Shown here: positions 52,548 through 61,086 of the stretch, one piece after another | Layout of the letters: every line of letters begins with the position of its first letter | Numbering within the stretch: position 1 is the first letter of the stretch | Source of the DNA: Roseibium limicola | GTDB lineage: Bacteria; Pseudomonadota; Alphaproteobacteria; Rhizobiales; Stappiaceae | DNA: 64,000 nt | Direction of reading: 5' to 3' | NCBI RefSeq assembly: GCF_017313085.1 | Contig: NZ_JAFLNF010000003.1 | Location: forward strand, 62,001 to 126,000 | The notes under the pieces: generated by a model | What the model saw: the letters and a program-made list of their open reading frames with translations, nothing else | Told to the model about the DNA's origin: nothing | The model's database searches: none | Program-made: the position numbers and the translations under genes

Positions 52548-52591
52548 TGACGCATATTTATGCCTTTGACATATATATGCGTCAAGCATAT
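52548..52591. promoter_or_regulatory. MarR operator array between the MarR and MFS genes
   Basis: Three overlapping dyads: TGACGCATAT with ATATGCGTCA (10-bp arms, 17-bp spacer, 52548-52584); GCATA-TT-TATGC (52552-52563); and ATATGC-GTCAA-GCATAT (52575-52591). The MFS start codon is 36 bp further on. Repeated dyads with a common ATGC core fit binding of a MarR dimer at two sites to repress both genes. Confidence 0.7.
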
Positions 52592-52626
52592 AAATCTGAC
52601 GACCCTCTGCTTTCAAAAGACCCAAC

Positions 52627-54168
52627 ATGACCACATCCACCTCCACGACGACGCCAGCTCCTGAGGCTCAACACCCGGAAAAATCCCCCGGTGCCCCGCT
52701 CACTCTCGACAAGAAGCGGCGTTTGACGATCTTCCTCATCCTGATGACAGCCGCCTTCATGTCGATGATGGATGTCCAGATCGTTGCCACTGCGCTTCCG
52801 ACTATTGTTGGCGAGTTCGGCGACATCAGCGGCTTCAGCTGGATTGCCTCAGCCTATCTCCTCACCTCCAGCGCGGTCATGCCGCTTTACGGCAAGCTGG
52901 GCGACTTGTTCGGGCGCAAGTATGTGATCATCACCGTGGTCGGGCTTTTCGTCATCGGATCGCTGGCCTGCGCAACCGCGGTCTCCATCAACACGCTGAT
53001 CGCCGCTCGGGTTCTGCAGGCAATCGGCGGCGGTGGCATCATGGTGACGATCTTCGCCATTAACGCGGACCTGTTCGAACCACGCGAACGGGCAAAATAT
53101 CAGAGTTACAGCAGTCTGGTGCTCATGACTGCAGGAGCAGCCGGACCGACGCTGGGCGGTCTGATGACCGACCTCTTCGGCTGGCGTTCAATCTTCCTGA
53201 TCAATCTGCCCATCGGTATCGTTGTGATCGCCGGCCTTGCTTTGCTGCTTCCCTACAAGCGCCCGGAACGCAAGCCGAAGGTCGATTATGTTGGCGCGGT
53301 TCTTCTGGCTGGTGTGATTTGCAGCCTGGTTCTCTGGGCCGATAGCGCCACACTGTTCGGCAGTCTGATTGCTCCGCAGAGCCTTCTGATCATTTTGATT
53401 GGCGTCACCTGTGCTCTCGCCTGGGTCTATGTCGAGAAGCGCGTGGAAGAACCTGTTATCCCACTGAGACTTTTCAAGGACCAGACCATCTCGCTGCTGC
53501 TGATCGTGACGCTGGCCAGTGGTTGTATGGGCATCGGCATGGCCAATTATTACGCGCTCTTCCTGCAATCCGGCCTCGGTATGACTCCGTCGATTGCCGG
53601 ACTGTTCTTCATTCCGCTGACCACCGGCATCGCCGTCGGCTCGGTTTCCGCCGGGCGTATCATGTCACGCACGGGGGGCTACAAATACTTTGCCGTCGCC
53701 AGCACCGCGACAACAGCCTGCGTGTTGATCGCCGTATCGCTGATTGTAGATCAAACGACCAGCCTGGCCATCGTCGCCGTCCTGCTGTTCCTGCATGGCA
53801 TTGGCACCGGCATCGGCCAGCAAGTGCCTATCCTCGGGGTACAGAATGCCGCCCCCCGACAGGATATCGGCAGCGCCACCGGCATGACGACGCTGTCCCG
53901 CATTGGTGGAGCATCCATCGGCATCTCGATCTATGGCGCCATCGTTTCCTACATGATCAGCCATGCGCCGCAGACGGTACCCGGTGTCGGTGAAATCGAA
54001 ACGCTGACGCCCTCAGAAATCGTCAAGCTTCCGGTCGATGTCCAGCACGCGATCAACGACATTTACCTCATGGCGTGTAACCCGGTTCTTCTGACGGCAG
54101 CCGGCATCGGTTTGACAGGCTGCGTTGCCGCGCTGTTTCTGGAAAACCGGCGACTGGGAAGCAAATAG
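52627..54168 (+). CDS. MFS multidrug exporter, DHA2 (14-TM) family
   Basis: A 513-residue protein with 14 predicted helices. Motif D1 (SMMDVQIVATALPTIVGE), motif A (GKLGDLFGRKY), and the antiporter motif C (GAAGPTLGGL) mark a proton-driven drug exporter of the EmrB/QacA type. The divergent MarR gene and operators suggest induction by a toxic compound, which is inference. No membrane-fusion protein is adjacent, so it probably exports across the inner membrane only. A strong hairpin follows at 54192. Confidence 0.93.
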   Translation: MTTSTSTTTPAPEAQHPEKSPGAPLTLDKKRRLTIFLILMTAAFMSMMDVQIVATALPTIVGEFGDISGFSWIASAYLLTSSAVMPLYGKLGDLFGRKYVIITVVGLFVIGSLACATAVSINTLIAARVLQAIGGGGIMVTIFAINADLFEPRERAKYQSYSSLVLMTAGAAGPTLGGLMTDLFGWRSIFLINLPIGIVVIAGLALLLPYKRPERKPKVDYVGAVLLAGVICSLVLWADSATLFGSLIAPQSLLIILIGVTCALAWVYVEKRVEEPVIPLRLFKDQTISLLLIVTLASGCMGIGMANYYALFLQSGLGMTPSIAGLFFIPLTTGIAVGSVSAGRIMSRTGGYKYFAVASTATTACVLIAVSLIVDQTTSLAIVAVLLFLHGIGTGIGQQVPILGVQNAAPRQDIGSATGMTTLSRIGGASIGISIYGAIVSYMISHAPQTVPGVGEIETLTPSEIVKLPVDVQHAINDIYLMACNPVLLTAAGIGLTGCVAALFLENRRLGSK

Positions 54169-54191
54169 ACCCCGGCCGCAATCAAACAAAC

Positions 54192-54218
54192 GAAAGGCCG
54201 GGATTTTCCCGGCCTTTC
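54192..54218. terminator. Bidirectional terminator between MFS and hydrolase genes
   Basis: A perfect 12-bp stem, GAAAGGCCGGGA (54192-54203) and TCCCGGCCTTTC (54207-54218), with a three-T loop and moderate T-runs on either side. It serves both convergent genes. Confidence 0.85.
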
Positions 54219-54249
54219 GATTTTCCGCAGATCGACCTGCCGCTACCTG

Positions 54250-55278
54250 TCAGGCTTGCTTGGCAAGAAAGCTCAGAACTGCTTCGATAATCTGACGATG
54301 AACCTCACTTCTGTCAGATCCTTCCGGGTTATTGCAAATTGGGTCCTCGCCCTCCTCGATCAACATCTCCGGTCCATTCTCCTTGCACAAGGCAAGGAAA
54401 GAAAAATGATCCGCCGGGGCAATCTGAAGATAACTGGCGTTGTCCAGACGCCCGACCAGATCGGTCCCACCTGCACCGACATTGATCGCCGGCCACAAAG
54501 TCTCGTCCGTCCCAAGGTTGATGAACAGGAACGGCAATTCGGACTCCGCCACACTTTCTTCAGTGAAACCGACACTCATGCCCGGATCGATTGCGATCAC
54601 TCCAGCCAATCGCGGATCGCGGTATGTGGCGTTCATTTTTTCGGCGTCCAGCAGGCGAAAGTCGACGCGCCCCTTGTGGAAGAACTGGCAGTCCACAGCT
54701 TCCGGCTTCTCGTCACAATAAGTCGCGTAGGTTTCCAGATCCATTCGCATGCCGCCGGTTTGAAGCACCGACAGGCCTCCAAGCGAAAAACCAAGTGTGT
54801 AGATCTGTGTCTCATCAATCGCCGGGGCAAACACCGGATCTGCCAGCACCGCATCGATTGTTGCATCCAGATCCATTGGCCTGTCCCAGAACCGAGCAGA
54901 ACGCCGCGGTGAACTGTCACCGCTGGTACTGCCAGGATGATTCACACCAAGCACCATGACACCGGCCTGGGCGAGCGCCGAAGACAACCAACCAGCGTTG
55001 TCCATGTTGCCGCCCGATCCGTGGGACAGCACCACAAGCGGATGCTTGCCGGCGTCGACGCCTGCCCCCAACATGACCTCCGTTCCATAGAAGACAGGAT
55101 TATCACCAACCCTGGACTTGTAGGTGCGGCTTGCAGCCGGATACCAGACAGAACCCTGCAACAACGTGCTGCGGTGAGGCGCCTCGATGTCGAGTTGATC
55201 ATAACCGCTCAGATCTGCTGCCTGGGCAGAAACAAGGGAAGAAGCGAGTACGCAGCAAGAAAGAAAAAGAGTTTTCAT
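54250..55278 (-). CDS. Exported alpha/beta hydrolase (dienelactone hydrolase/PAF-acetylhydrolase-like)
   Basis: The start at 55278 gives 342 residues with a signal peptide MKTLFLSCCVLASSLVSAQA; the longer frame from 55314 would mask it. The oxyanion region LVVLSHGSGGN, the nucleophile motif GFSLGGLSV and a late acidic/His pair (IAPADHFSF) define the alpha/beta hydrolase. The wide lid-like insert (about 170-260) resembles the platelet-activating-factor acetylhydrolase and dienelactone-hydrolase-like proteins found in alphaproteobacteria. Substrate unknown, probably a short-chain ester in the periplasm. It is divergent from a membrane AraC-type regulator. Confidence 0.87.
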   Translation of the reverse strand: MKTLFLSCCVLASSLVSAQAADLSGYDQLDIEAPHRSTLLQGSVWYPAASRTYKSRVGDNPVFYGTEVMLGAGVDAGKHPLVVLSHGSGGNMDNAGWLSSALAQAGVMVLGVNHPGSTSGDSSPRRSARFWDRPMDLDATIDAVLADPVFAPAIDETQIYTLGFSLGGLSVLQTGGMRMDLETYATYCDEKPEAVDCQFFHKGRVDFRLLDAEKMNATYRDPRLAGVIAIDPGMSVGFTEESVAESELPFLFINLGTDETLWPAINVGAGGTDLVGRLDNASYLQIAPADHFSFLALCKENGPEMLIEEGEDPICNNPEGSDRSEVHRQIIEAVLSFLAKQA

Positions 55279-55424
55279 GGTATCGATCCGATTATTGAAC
55301 GTGGGGTTGAACACGGAACCGATCCTGTTGAATATCAGCGCTCTAGGCGTCCTACATCCGATTTGAGGTCGCCCTAGATCCTGTTTCAGGACATCATCTT
55401 TTCAGGTTTAACCGCAAAGCAGCC

Positions 55425-56450
55425 ATGCCCGTTCTTCCCATTCCCATGTTTGCCGCACTCGTTCTGGGCTATGTCTGGCTGCGCGCTGCGCTTCTGCGCG
55501 AGACGCCGAGGCTGATGCTGGTGCTGATTGCTGCCTGCGCGCTCCAGTCTCTGCTGATTTCCCTCAACCAGCATTACCATGTCACCGCATTGGCACCGGT
55601 GCAGCCGATCACCGCTCTGGCCATCCCGGCGTTAGCCTATCTGGCATTTCTCGACAGCGCCGTGCGTCGGCTACGCCCGCTGGACCTTGCCCTTCATGCG
55701 CTTGGGCCGCTGCTCGGGCTGGCCAGTTACCTGCTCCTGCGTGAGATCCTTGATGCGCTGATCATCGCCAGCTATCTGAGCTACGGCATAGCCCTGCTTT
55801 GGCGCATGGCATCGGGAGCCGACAGTCTGCCGCGTGTTGCGTTGGAGCACGGAAACCGCGCCACGGTCATCTGGCGTGCCGTTGCGATTGCGCTTCTGGT
55901 ATCGGCGGTGAGTGACTGCGTCATTGCGATCAGCATGGCCCTTGGCGATGTCTGGTTACGGTCCTGGATTGTCTCCTTCGTTTCCACCGGCCTGCTATTG
56001 GTCATCGGCGTGCTCAATATTTCCGAGGCATTGAAACGCAGCCCTGAAGACGAGCCTGGGACTGCGGCGCCTAGAGAGCGGCAGACCAGTCCGATTGAGA
56101 CCGTTGTTTCAGCGGAAGAAGACGTGGCCCTGATCAGCGACTTGCGGATCCTGCTTGCAGAACAGCAGTTGTATCTCGACCCTTCGCTGTCCTTAGGCAA
56201 ATTGGCGAGGCGCCTTCGGGTGCCGGAAAAGCAGCTCTCCGCCGCCATCAACCGGCAGACCGGCGAGAACGTTTCGCGCTACATCAACAGCTTCCGGATC
56301 GACTATGCCTGTGACCTGCTCCAACAAGGCCAGCCGGTTACCGCGGTCATCTTCGCCAGTGGCTTCAACACGAAATCAAACTTCAACCGGGAATTTCTGA
56401 GATTGAAGGGTACGGCGCCCAGTGTCTGGCTGAAACAGCAGGCCGCATGA
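55425..56450 (+). CDS. AraC family regulator with N-terminal seven-helix membrane domain
   Basis: A 341-residue protein. Residues 1-215 hold about seven hydrophobic helices (MPVLPIPMFAALVLGYVWLR onward; the last, ISFVSTGLLLVIGVLN), a cytoplasmic linker follows, and the C-terminal AraC domain has both helix-turn-helix units: LGKLARRLRVPEKQLSAAIN and TAVIFASGFNTKSNFNREF. The membrane part likely senses an external or lipid-soluble ligand. It is divergent from an exported hydrolase gene across about 150 bp, so that gene is a plausible target. Membrane-bound AraC regulators are uncommon but known. Confidence 0.88.
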   Translation: MPVLPIPMFAALVLGYVWLRAALLRETPRLMLVLIAACALQSLLISLNQHYHVTALAPVQPITALAIPALAYLAFLDSAVRRLRPLDLALHALGPLLGLASYLLLREILDALIIASYLSYGIALLWRMASGADSLPRVALEHGNRATVIWRAVAIALLVSAVSDCVIAISMALGDVWLRSWIVSFVSTGLLLVIGVLNISEALKRSPEDEPGTAAPRERQTSPIETVVSAEEDVALISDLRILLAEQQLYLDPSLSLGKLARRLRVPEKQLSAAINRQTGENVSRYINSFRIDYACDLLQQGQPVTAVIFASGFNTKSNFNREFLRLKGTAPSVWLKQQAA

Positions 56451-56480
56451 TTTCCAAAACCTGCCTGTCTGTGTCCGGTT

Positions 56481-57113
56481 TCACAGTTCACCGTTGACCA
56501 GAGCTTTCTCCAGCTTCTGCACGGCCTCGGCAAGTTTCTCGTCGACGACATGCAGGTACTCGCGCCAGTCATCGACGTGCTTCAGCTCGTCTTTTCCGTC
56601 GGAAATTCCGCGCAGGCCGATCATCGGCACATCGAGCAAGGCGCAAGCGCGCATGACGGCGAAGCTCTCCATGTCAACCATATCTGCATCAATGCCATCA
56701 TAGGCCGCGCCGGAAACAATATTTGCTCCGGTCGAAAGCGAGGCTTGTGCAACGTCTGGAATGCGAAGCGGCAGCGGAACGACGATTGGCATGTCGAGAA
56801 ACGGCGTCTGGCCTTTCTCAAAGCCAAGCGGGCTGGCATCCATATCCCGGTAGCTGAGCGCGGTGGCCTGATAGACCTGCGTCCGCTCCAGTCTGGCAGA
56901 GCCAGCGGACCCGAGAGAGACCACGAGATCCGGCTTGCGGCCTTCGTGGTCGAGACGGGCGAGCGCATTGCTCAGCACAACAGCTGCTTCAATCGGTCCG
57001 ACGCCCGTCATCAACGGTGCAATCAAGGCCCGAAGGTGTTCGCCGTATTCGGCATCAACCGCCATCACATAGAGGATGGACTTGTCACCGACGCTCTTTA
57101 TTTCGATCTGCAA
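56481..57113 (-). CDS. 5'-methylthioadenosine/S-adenosylhomocysteine nucleosidase
   Basis: A 210-residue purine-nucleoside-phosphorylase-fold enzyme. The ILYVMAVDAEYGEHLR start corresponds to the family's Glu-rich substrate loop; VVSLGSAGSARL, DMESFAVMRAC (catalytic-site Glu) and GISDGKDE (the catalytic Asp) are present. It removes adenine from methylthioadenosine or S-adenosylhomocysteine, which supports methionine salvage and recycles SAM by-products. It is shorter than E. coli MtnN (232), with a compact N-terminus. The start at 57113 and an internal ATG at residue 17 are both possible. Confidence 0.88.
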   Translation of the reverse strand: MQIEIKSVGDKSILYVMAVDAEYGEHLRALIAPLMTGVGPIEAAVVLSNALARLDHEGRKPDLVVSLGSAGSARLERTQVYQATALSYRDMDASPLGFEKGQTPFLDMPIVVPLPLRIPDVAQASLSTGANIVSGAAYDGIDADMVDMESFAVMRACALLDVPMIGLRGISDGKDELKHVDDWREYLHVVDEKLAEAVQKLEKALVNGEL

Positions 57114-57244
57114 TTCCCGTCTCCTACCGTTGTACGGACCGCTCCTTGTCCTTCCTGTATTTTATCGCAGGTGTCGAGGGTCGAAGCGGTAAAAGGTGAC
57201 GCGGAGCGACATACGCTAGTCCGTGACTAAGCGCCTTTCCCGTC

Positions 57245-57278
57245 GTCATGCCATGGCTTGACCATGGCATCCATGCCG
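57245..57278. repeat. Intergenic palindromic repeat, copy 2
   Basis: Begins GTCAT, has a perfect 9-bp stem ATGCCATGG and CCATGGCAT around CTTGA, and ends CCATGCCG. The same design is found at 14753-14785 and, inverted, at 57322-57355. Confidence 0.72.
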
Positions 57279-57321
57279 TTCGGTTTCATATCACCAAAGC
57301 CTGAGGCGCGCGGAGATGAAG

Positions 57322-57355
57322 CGGCATGGGGTGCAGGATCAAGTCCTGCAATGAC
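57322..57355. repeat. Intergenic palindromic repeat, copy 3 (inverted)
   Basis: Read on the minus strand it starts GTCATTGCAGGA, has the loop CTTGA and ends CATGCCG, like copies 1 and 2. The stem TGCAGGA and TCCTGCA is perfect. Together with copy 2 it flanks 43 bp of unique sequence in opposite orientation. Confidence 0.72.
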
Positions 57356-57403
57356 GGAGAACAAACTGTGCGATCCCTCGCATCGCAACTTCAGCTCAAC
57401 ACA

Positions 57404-57427
57404 AAAAAGCGGACCCGAAAGCCCGCC
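57404..57427 (-). terminator. Terminator of ilvD
   Basis: On the minus strand GCGGGC and GTCCGC form a 6-bp stem with one G-U pair (57410-57427), followed by six T residues (57404-57409). It lies 26 bp after the ilvD stop. Confidence 0.75.
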
Positions 57428-57453
57428 TTCCACTTGTTGCACAGCGATACCGC

Positions 57454-59298
57454 TCAGTCGACGACGCGGACAGCGCCCTTGGATGCGCTGGTTGTCAGGG
57501 CGGCATAGGCGCGTAGTGCCGTGGTGATCTTGCGCTTGCGCTTTTCAACCGGCTTCCAGGCGGTATCGCCCTTGGCTTCCATCGCTTCCCGACGCGCTGC
57601 CAACTCGGCATCCGACAAATCGACTTTCATGATCCGGTTCGGAATATCGATGACGATCATGTCGCCCTCTTCGACCAGACCAATCGCACCGCCCTCAGCC
57701 GCCTCCGGCGAAATGTGGCCGATAGACAATCCTGAGGAGCCACCGGAGAAGCGACCATCGGTGATCAACGCGCAGGCCTTGCCCAGGCCCTTCGACTTCA
57801 GGTAGCTCGTGGGATAAAGCATTTCCTGCATACCTGGACCGCCGCGCGGACCTTCGTAACGGATCAGCACCACGTCCCCTTCATGCACCTTGCCAGTCAG
57901 GATCGCCGAAACTGCGCTGTCCTGGCTTTCGAAGATGCGGGCGGGGCCGTTGAACTTCAAAATGCTCTCGTCAACACCTGCCGTCTTCACGACGCAGCCA
58001 TCGAGAGCAATGTTGCCGTATAGAACAGCGAGGCCGCCGTCCTTGCTGTAGGCGTGGGCGCCTTCACGGATGACACCGGATTTACGGTCGAGATCGAGCT
58101 CATCCCAGCGGCGCTCTTGCGAGAAAGCAACCTGTGTCGGAACTCCACCCGGCGCGGCCTTGTAGAAATTATGCACGCTTTCGGAGTTGGTCTGGCGAAT
58201 ATCCCAGCGTGCCAGAGCTTCCTTCATGGTTGTGGAATGCACTGTCGGATTGTCGGAATGCAAGTGCCCTGCCCGGTCAAGCTCGCCCAGAATCGCCATG
58301 ATGCCGCCTGCCCGGTGAACATCTTCCATATGGATGTTCTCGATCGCTGGTGCGACTTTACAAAGCACGGGAACCTTGCGGGACAGACGGTCGATATCAT
58401 CCATCGTGAAGCCGACTTCGCCTTCGTAAGACGCGGCCAAAAGGTGCAGGATCGTATTGGTCGAACCGCCCATGGAAATATCCAGGGTCATGGCGTTTTC
58501 AAACGCCTGGAAGTTGGCGATGGAGCGCGGCAGTACGCTTTCGTCATCCTGCTCGTAATAGCGCTTCGCCAGGTCGACGATCAGGTGGCCTGCTTCGACG
58601 AACAAGCGCTCGCGGTCGGCATGAGTCGCCAGTGTCGAACCATTGCCCGGCAGTGCGAGACCGAGAGCTTCGGTCAGGCAGTTCATCGAGTTGGCAGTGA
58701 ACATGCCAGAGCAAGACCCGCAGGTCGGGCAGGCATTTTGTTCCATCTCCATGACATCTGCGTCAGAAGCACCGTCGTCCGCAGCCATCACCATCGCATC
58801 GACCAGATCGACAGCCTTCGCGACGCCATTTTCCAAAACGACCTTGCCGGCTTCCATCGGACCGCCAGAGACAAAGACCACCGGAATGTTGAGCCGCATG
58901 GCTGCGTTCAGCATGCCTGGCGTGATCTTGTCGCAGTTGGAAATGCAGACGATGGCATCGGCACAATGGCCGTTGACCATGTACTCGACCGCGTCGGCAA
59001 TCACTTCACGCGACGGCAGCGAATAGAGCATGCCGTCATGGCCCATGGCGATGCCGTCATCGACCGCAATGGTGTTGAATTCCTTGGCGATACCACCGGC
59101 TTTTTCAACTTCCCGAGCGACCAGCTGACCAAGGTCCTTCAAATGGACATGGCCCGGTACGAACTGGGTGAAAGAGTTGGCAATCGCAATGATCGGCTTA
59201 CCGAAGTCGCCGTCCTTCATGCCGGTTGCGCGCCAAAGGCTGCGTGCTCCGGCCATGTTGCGTCCATGGGTGGAGGTTCTTGACCGATACGGAGGCAT
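57454..59298 (-). CDS. ilvD: Dihydroxy-acid dehydratase
   Basis: A 614-residue iron-sulfur lyase of branched-chain amino acid and pantothenate synthesis; it converts 2,3-dihydroxy-isovalerate to 2-oxoisovalerate and the homologous C6 substrate. Cluster-binding cysteines lie in [12 protein letters not shown] and [21 protein letters not shown]; the metal site [17 protein letters not shown] is present near the C-terminus, as is [14 protein letters not shown]. The start [20 protein letters not shown] is typical of the family. A long frame on the opposite strand is a shadow. The nearest neighbours are unrelated. Confidence 0.97.
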   Translation of the reverse strand: MPPYRSRTSTHGRNMAGARSLWRATGMKDGDFGKPIIAIANSFTQFVPGHVHLKDLGQLVAREVEKAGGIAKEFNTIAVDDGIAMGHDGMLYSLPSREVIADAVEYMVNGHCADAIVCISNCDKITPGMLNAAMRLNIPVVFVSGGPMEAGKVVLENGVAKAVDLVDAMVMAADDGASDADVMEMEQNACPTCGSCSGMFTANSMNCLTEALGLALPGNGSTLATHADRERLFVEAGHLIVDLAKRYYEQDDESVLPRSIANFQAFENAMTLDISMGGSTNTILHLLAASYEGEVGFTMDDIDRLSRKVPVLCKVAPAIENIHMEDVHRAGGIMAILGELDRAGHLHSDNPTVHSTTMKEALARWDIRQTNSESVHNFYKAAPGGVPTQVAFSQERRWDELDLDRKSGVIREGAHAYSKDGGLAVLYGNIALDGCVVKTAGVDESILKFNGPARIFESQDSAVSAILTGKVHEGDVVLIRYEGPRGGPGMQEMLYPTSYLKSKGLGKACALITDGRFSGGSSGLSIGHISPEAAEGGAIGLVEEGDMIVIDIPNRIMKVDLSDAELAARREAMEAKGDTAWKPVEKRKRKITTALRAYAALTTSASKGAVRVVD

Positions 59299-59642
59299 GG
59301 TCTTCGTCCTTCTTGAGCTCTTCTTAGCTTTTCAATTCAGCCGCCCGCCCGTCGTTCAAGACAAGCGGCCCCGGTATCTGTCCCGGGATCTCCCTATTTG
59401 CGGCCATTGCGTCGAGGTCTTTTGTGTCAGGTTTTGCTGAAAAACGGAAGGCCGGTTCGGGCAAAAACAGTACGCTACGGTACGGCTGCGAAATACGGCG
59501 TTCTTATTGACGCCCGCGACGACCCTCGGGCTCCTTTAGAATAATTGTAAAAAATAACAATGTATTTTTTCGTGCATCCTAACTCTCTGTTTATGGGAAG
59601 TGCTGATAAGATCTAGTTCTTATCTAGATTCTGGATCCCTTC
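59299..59642. other. Intergenic region between ilvD and the GGDEF pair
   Basis: About 344 bp divergent region. The first 120 bp is GC-rich and would hold the ilvD 5' end; 59540-59590 is AT-rich (TAATTGTAAAAAATAACAAT) and suits the GGDEF promoter. I looked for a leader-peptide attenuator of ilvD and saw none. A weak dyad (AGATCTAG and CTAGATT) sits around 59611-59632. Confidence 0.5.
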
Positions 59643-60881
59643 ATGACGTTGGACACCACGACGCTTTTTGCCAGTGTCACCATCGCAAACTTTGCCGGCG
59701 CCCTGATCATCTGCGCTTTTGCGGCCGTCCTGAAGCCGATGGCGCAGGAAACGCGCCGAAGTTGCATGATGTGGTGTGCGGCGATTTCACTGGTGGGCGT
59801 GGGCTGTATCCTCATCGGATTGCGCGGCCAGATATCTGATACGCACAGCATCATCGTCGGCAACGCGCTCCTGCTGAGCGGACAGTTCCTGAAACCGAGC
59901 GCCATCACGCTTTTTCACCGGAACCGGATCAAATTCCTGTCACTTCCAGTTATTGTTACCGGAAGCTGGCTGCTGCTTTGTCTGCAACCTTTTTTCGAGC
60001 CGAGCCTGCTGGTGCGCGTTGCCTTTGTGCAAGGCCTGATGATCCTTGGCAATCTGATCAGCATTCGCATGGTGCACAAGGGCAACCGGGAGCAGATGAT
60101 CACCCCGCGTCTGCTCATCGTGACGTTGCTGCTGGAAATCGCGGCCAGCGCGCTTTTCAGCATTTATCACGCAAATCAGCCTTTCGATGATTTGATGGGC
60201 TCCTTCGGAACCACCACAACCACCATCTATATGGGCTTGGTTCTGGTTGCCATGATGCTCAAGACCGTTCTCATTCCGGCAATGGCCCTGGAATGGATGC
60301 AGGTGAAGTTTCGCAAGGATGCCTGGCAAGATCCTTTGACCGGCCTGGCCAACCGTCGGGCCTTCGAGCGGGAAGCCAGAGACATCCTCGCCCGGCAAGG
60401 ACAATGCAATCAGCCGCACGCACTCATCGTCCTCGACATCGATGACCTGAACGAGGCCAACCAGCAGTTCGGCTCACCCATGGGGGACGCGCTTTTGCGC
60501 TTGCTGGCAAAGATCTGCCGACAGGCTGCTCCTGACAGTTCGCTCATCGGCCGCATCGGTGACGATGAGTTCGCGCTGCTCCTGCCCGAGGCCAACCAGT
60601 CCAAGGCCCAAGCGTTGGCCGCCCAAATCTGCCATACGATGAAGTTTGAAGCCGCCCGTGCCTCAAACAACCGTCTCCGCGTGACGATCAGTGCTGGGAT
60701 TTACTGGGGCTGGTCCGGCCTTCCCCTGTCAGAAGTCATGGAAATTGCCAATTCCTGTCTTCGCAAAGCCAAACGCATCGGTCCTGGCTTGACCATCACC
60801 AACCATGACACTTCCAAGGTGTCCTCCAAGCCGCGTCGACTGCTGTCGCCCTTCACCACCAGACGCGTCGACGCTGCTTGA
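59643..60881 (+). CDS. Membrane GGDEF protein A, with altered active-site motif
   Basis: A 412-residue protein: seven predicted N-terminal helices (about 6-215; MTLDTTTLFASVTIANFAGA onward) and a C-terminal GGDEF-family domain (about 235-390). The metal-binding strand reads ALIVLDIDDLNEANQQFG, with the DIDD acidic residues intact. The signature is RIGDDEFALLL, so the second Gly of GGDEF is Asp; activity is uncertain. It has a paralogue immediately downstream (61087), with the same topology and similar N-terminal sequence, so the pair arose by tandem duplication. The role of the membrane domain is unknown. Confidence 0.88.
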   Translation: MTLDTTTLFASVTIANFAGALIICAFAAVLKPMAQETRRSCMMWCAAISLVGVGCILIGLRGQISDTHSIIVGNALLLSGQFLKPSAITLFHRNRIKFLSLPVIVTGSWLLLCLQPFFEPSLLVRVAFVQGLMILGNLISIRMVHKGNREQMITPRLLIVTLLLEIAASALFSIYHANQPFDDLMGSFGTTTTTIYMGLVLVAMMLKTVLIPAMALEWMQVKFRKDAWQDPLTGLANRRAFEREARDILARQGQCNQPHALIVLDIDDLNEANQQFGSPMGDALLRLLAKICRQAAPDSSLIGRIGDDEFALLLPEANQSKAQALAAQICHTMKFEAARASNNRLRVTISAGIYWGWSGLPLSEVMEIANSCLRKAKRIGPGLTITNHDTSKVSSKPRRLLSPFTTRRVDAA

Positions 60882-61086
60882 CTAGGAGGGCTGACTGGAT
60901 TGGTTCCAACGGATGCCCAACAAACACGTTTTACTAAGCCTAAACTTGACTGAAGACCACTTGCTGAGACTGCGGTGATCTGCAAATAACCACTGTGACC
61001 TAGTCCGCCACAAAGGCGGTCTTCTGACCTCCCTTGCAAACCCGAGAACTGCGTCCCTAAATTTCCAGCCTTTCAGGTTCCATTCC

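Noticed and set aside
58054..59283. 409-codon plus-strand frame
   Set aside because: Fully antisense to ilvD, whose cluster-binding cysteines and metal motifs are intact.
59299..59642. Branched-chain leader-peptide attenuator of ilvD
   Set aside because: No run of Leu/Ile/Val codons in a short frame with a following terminator on the minus strand.
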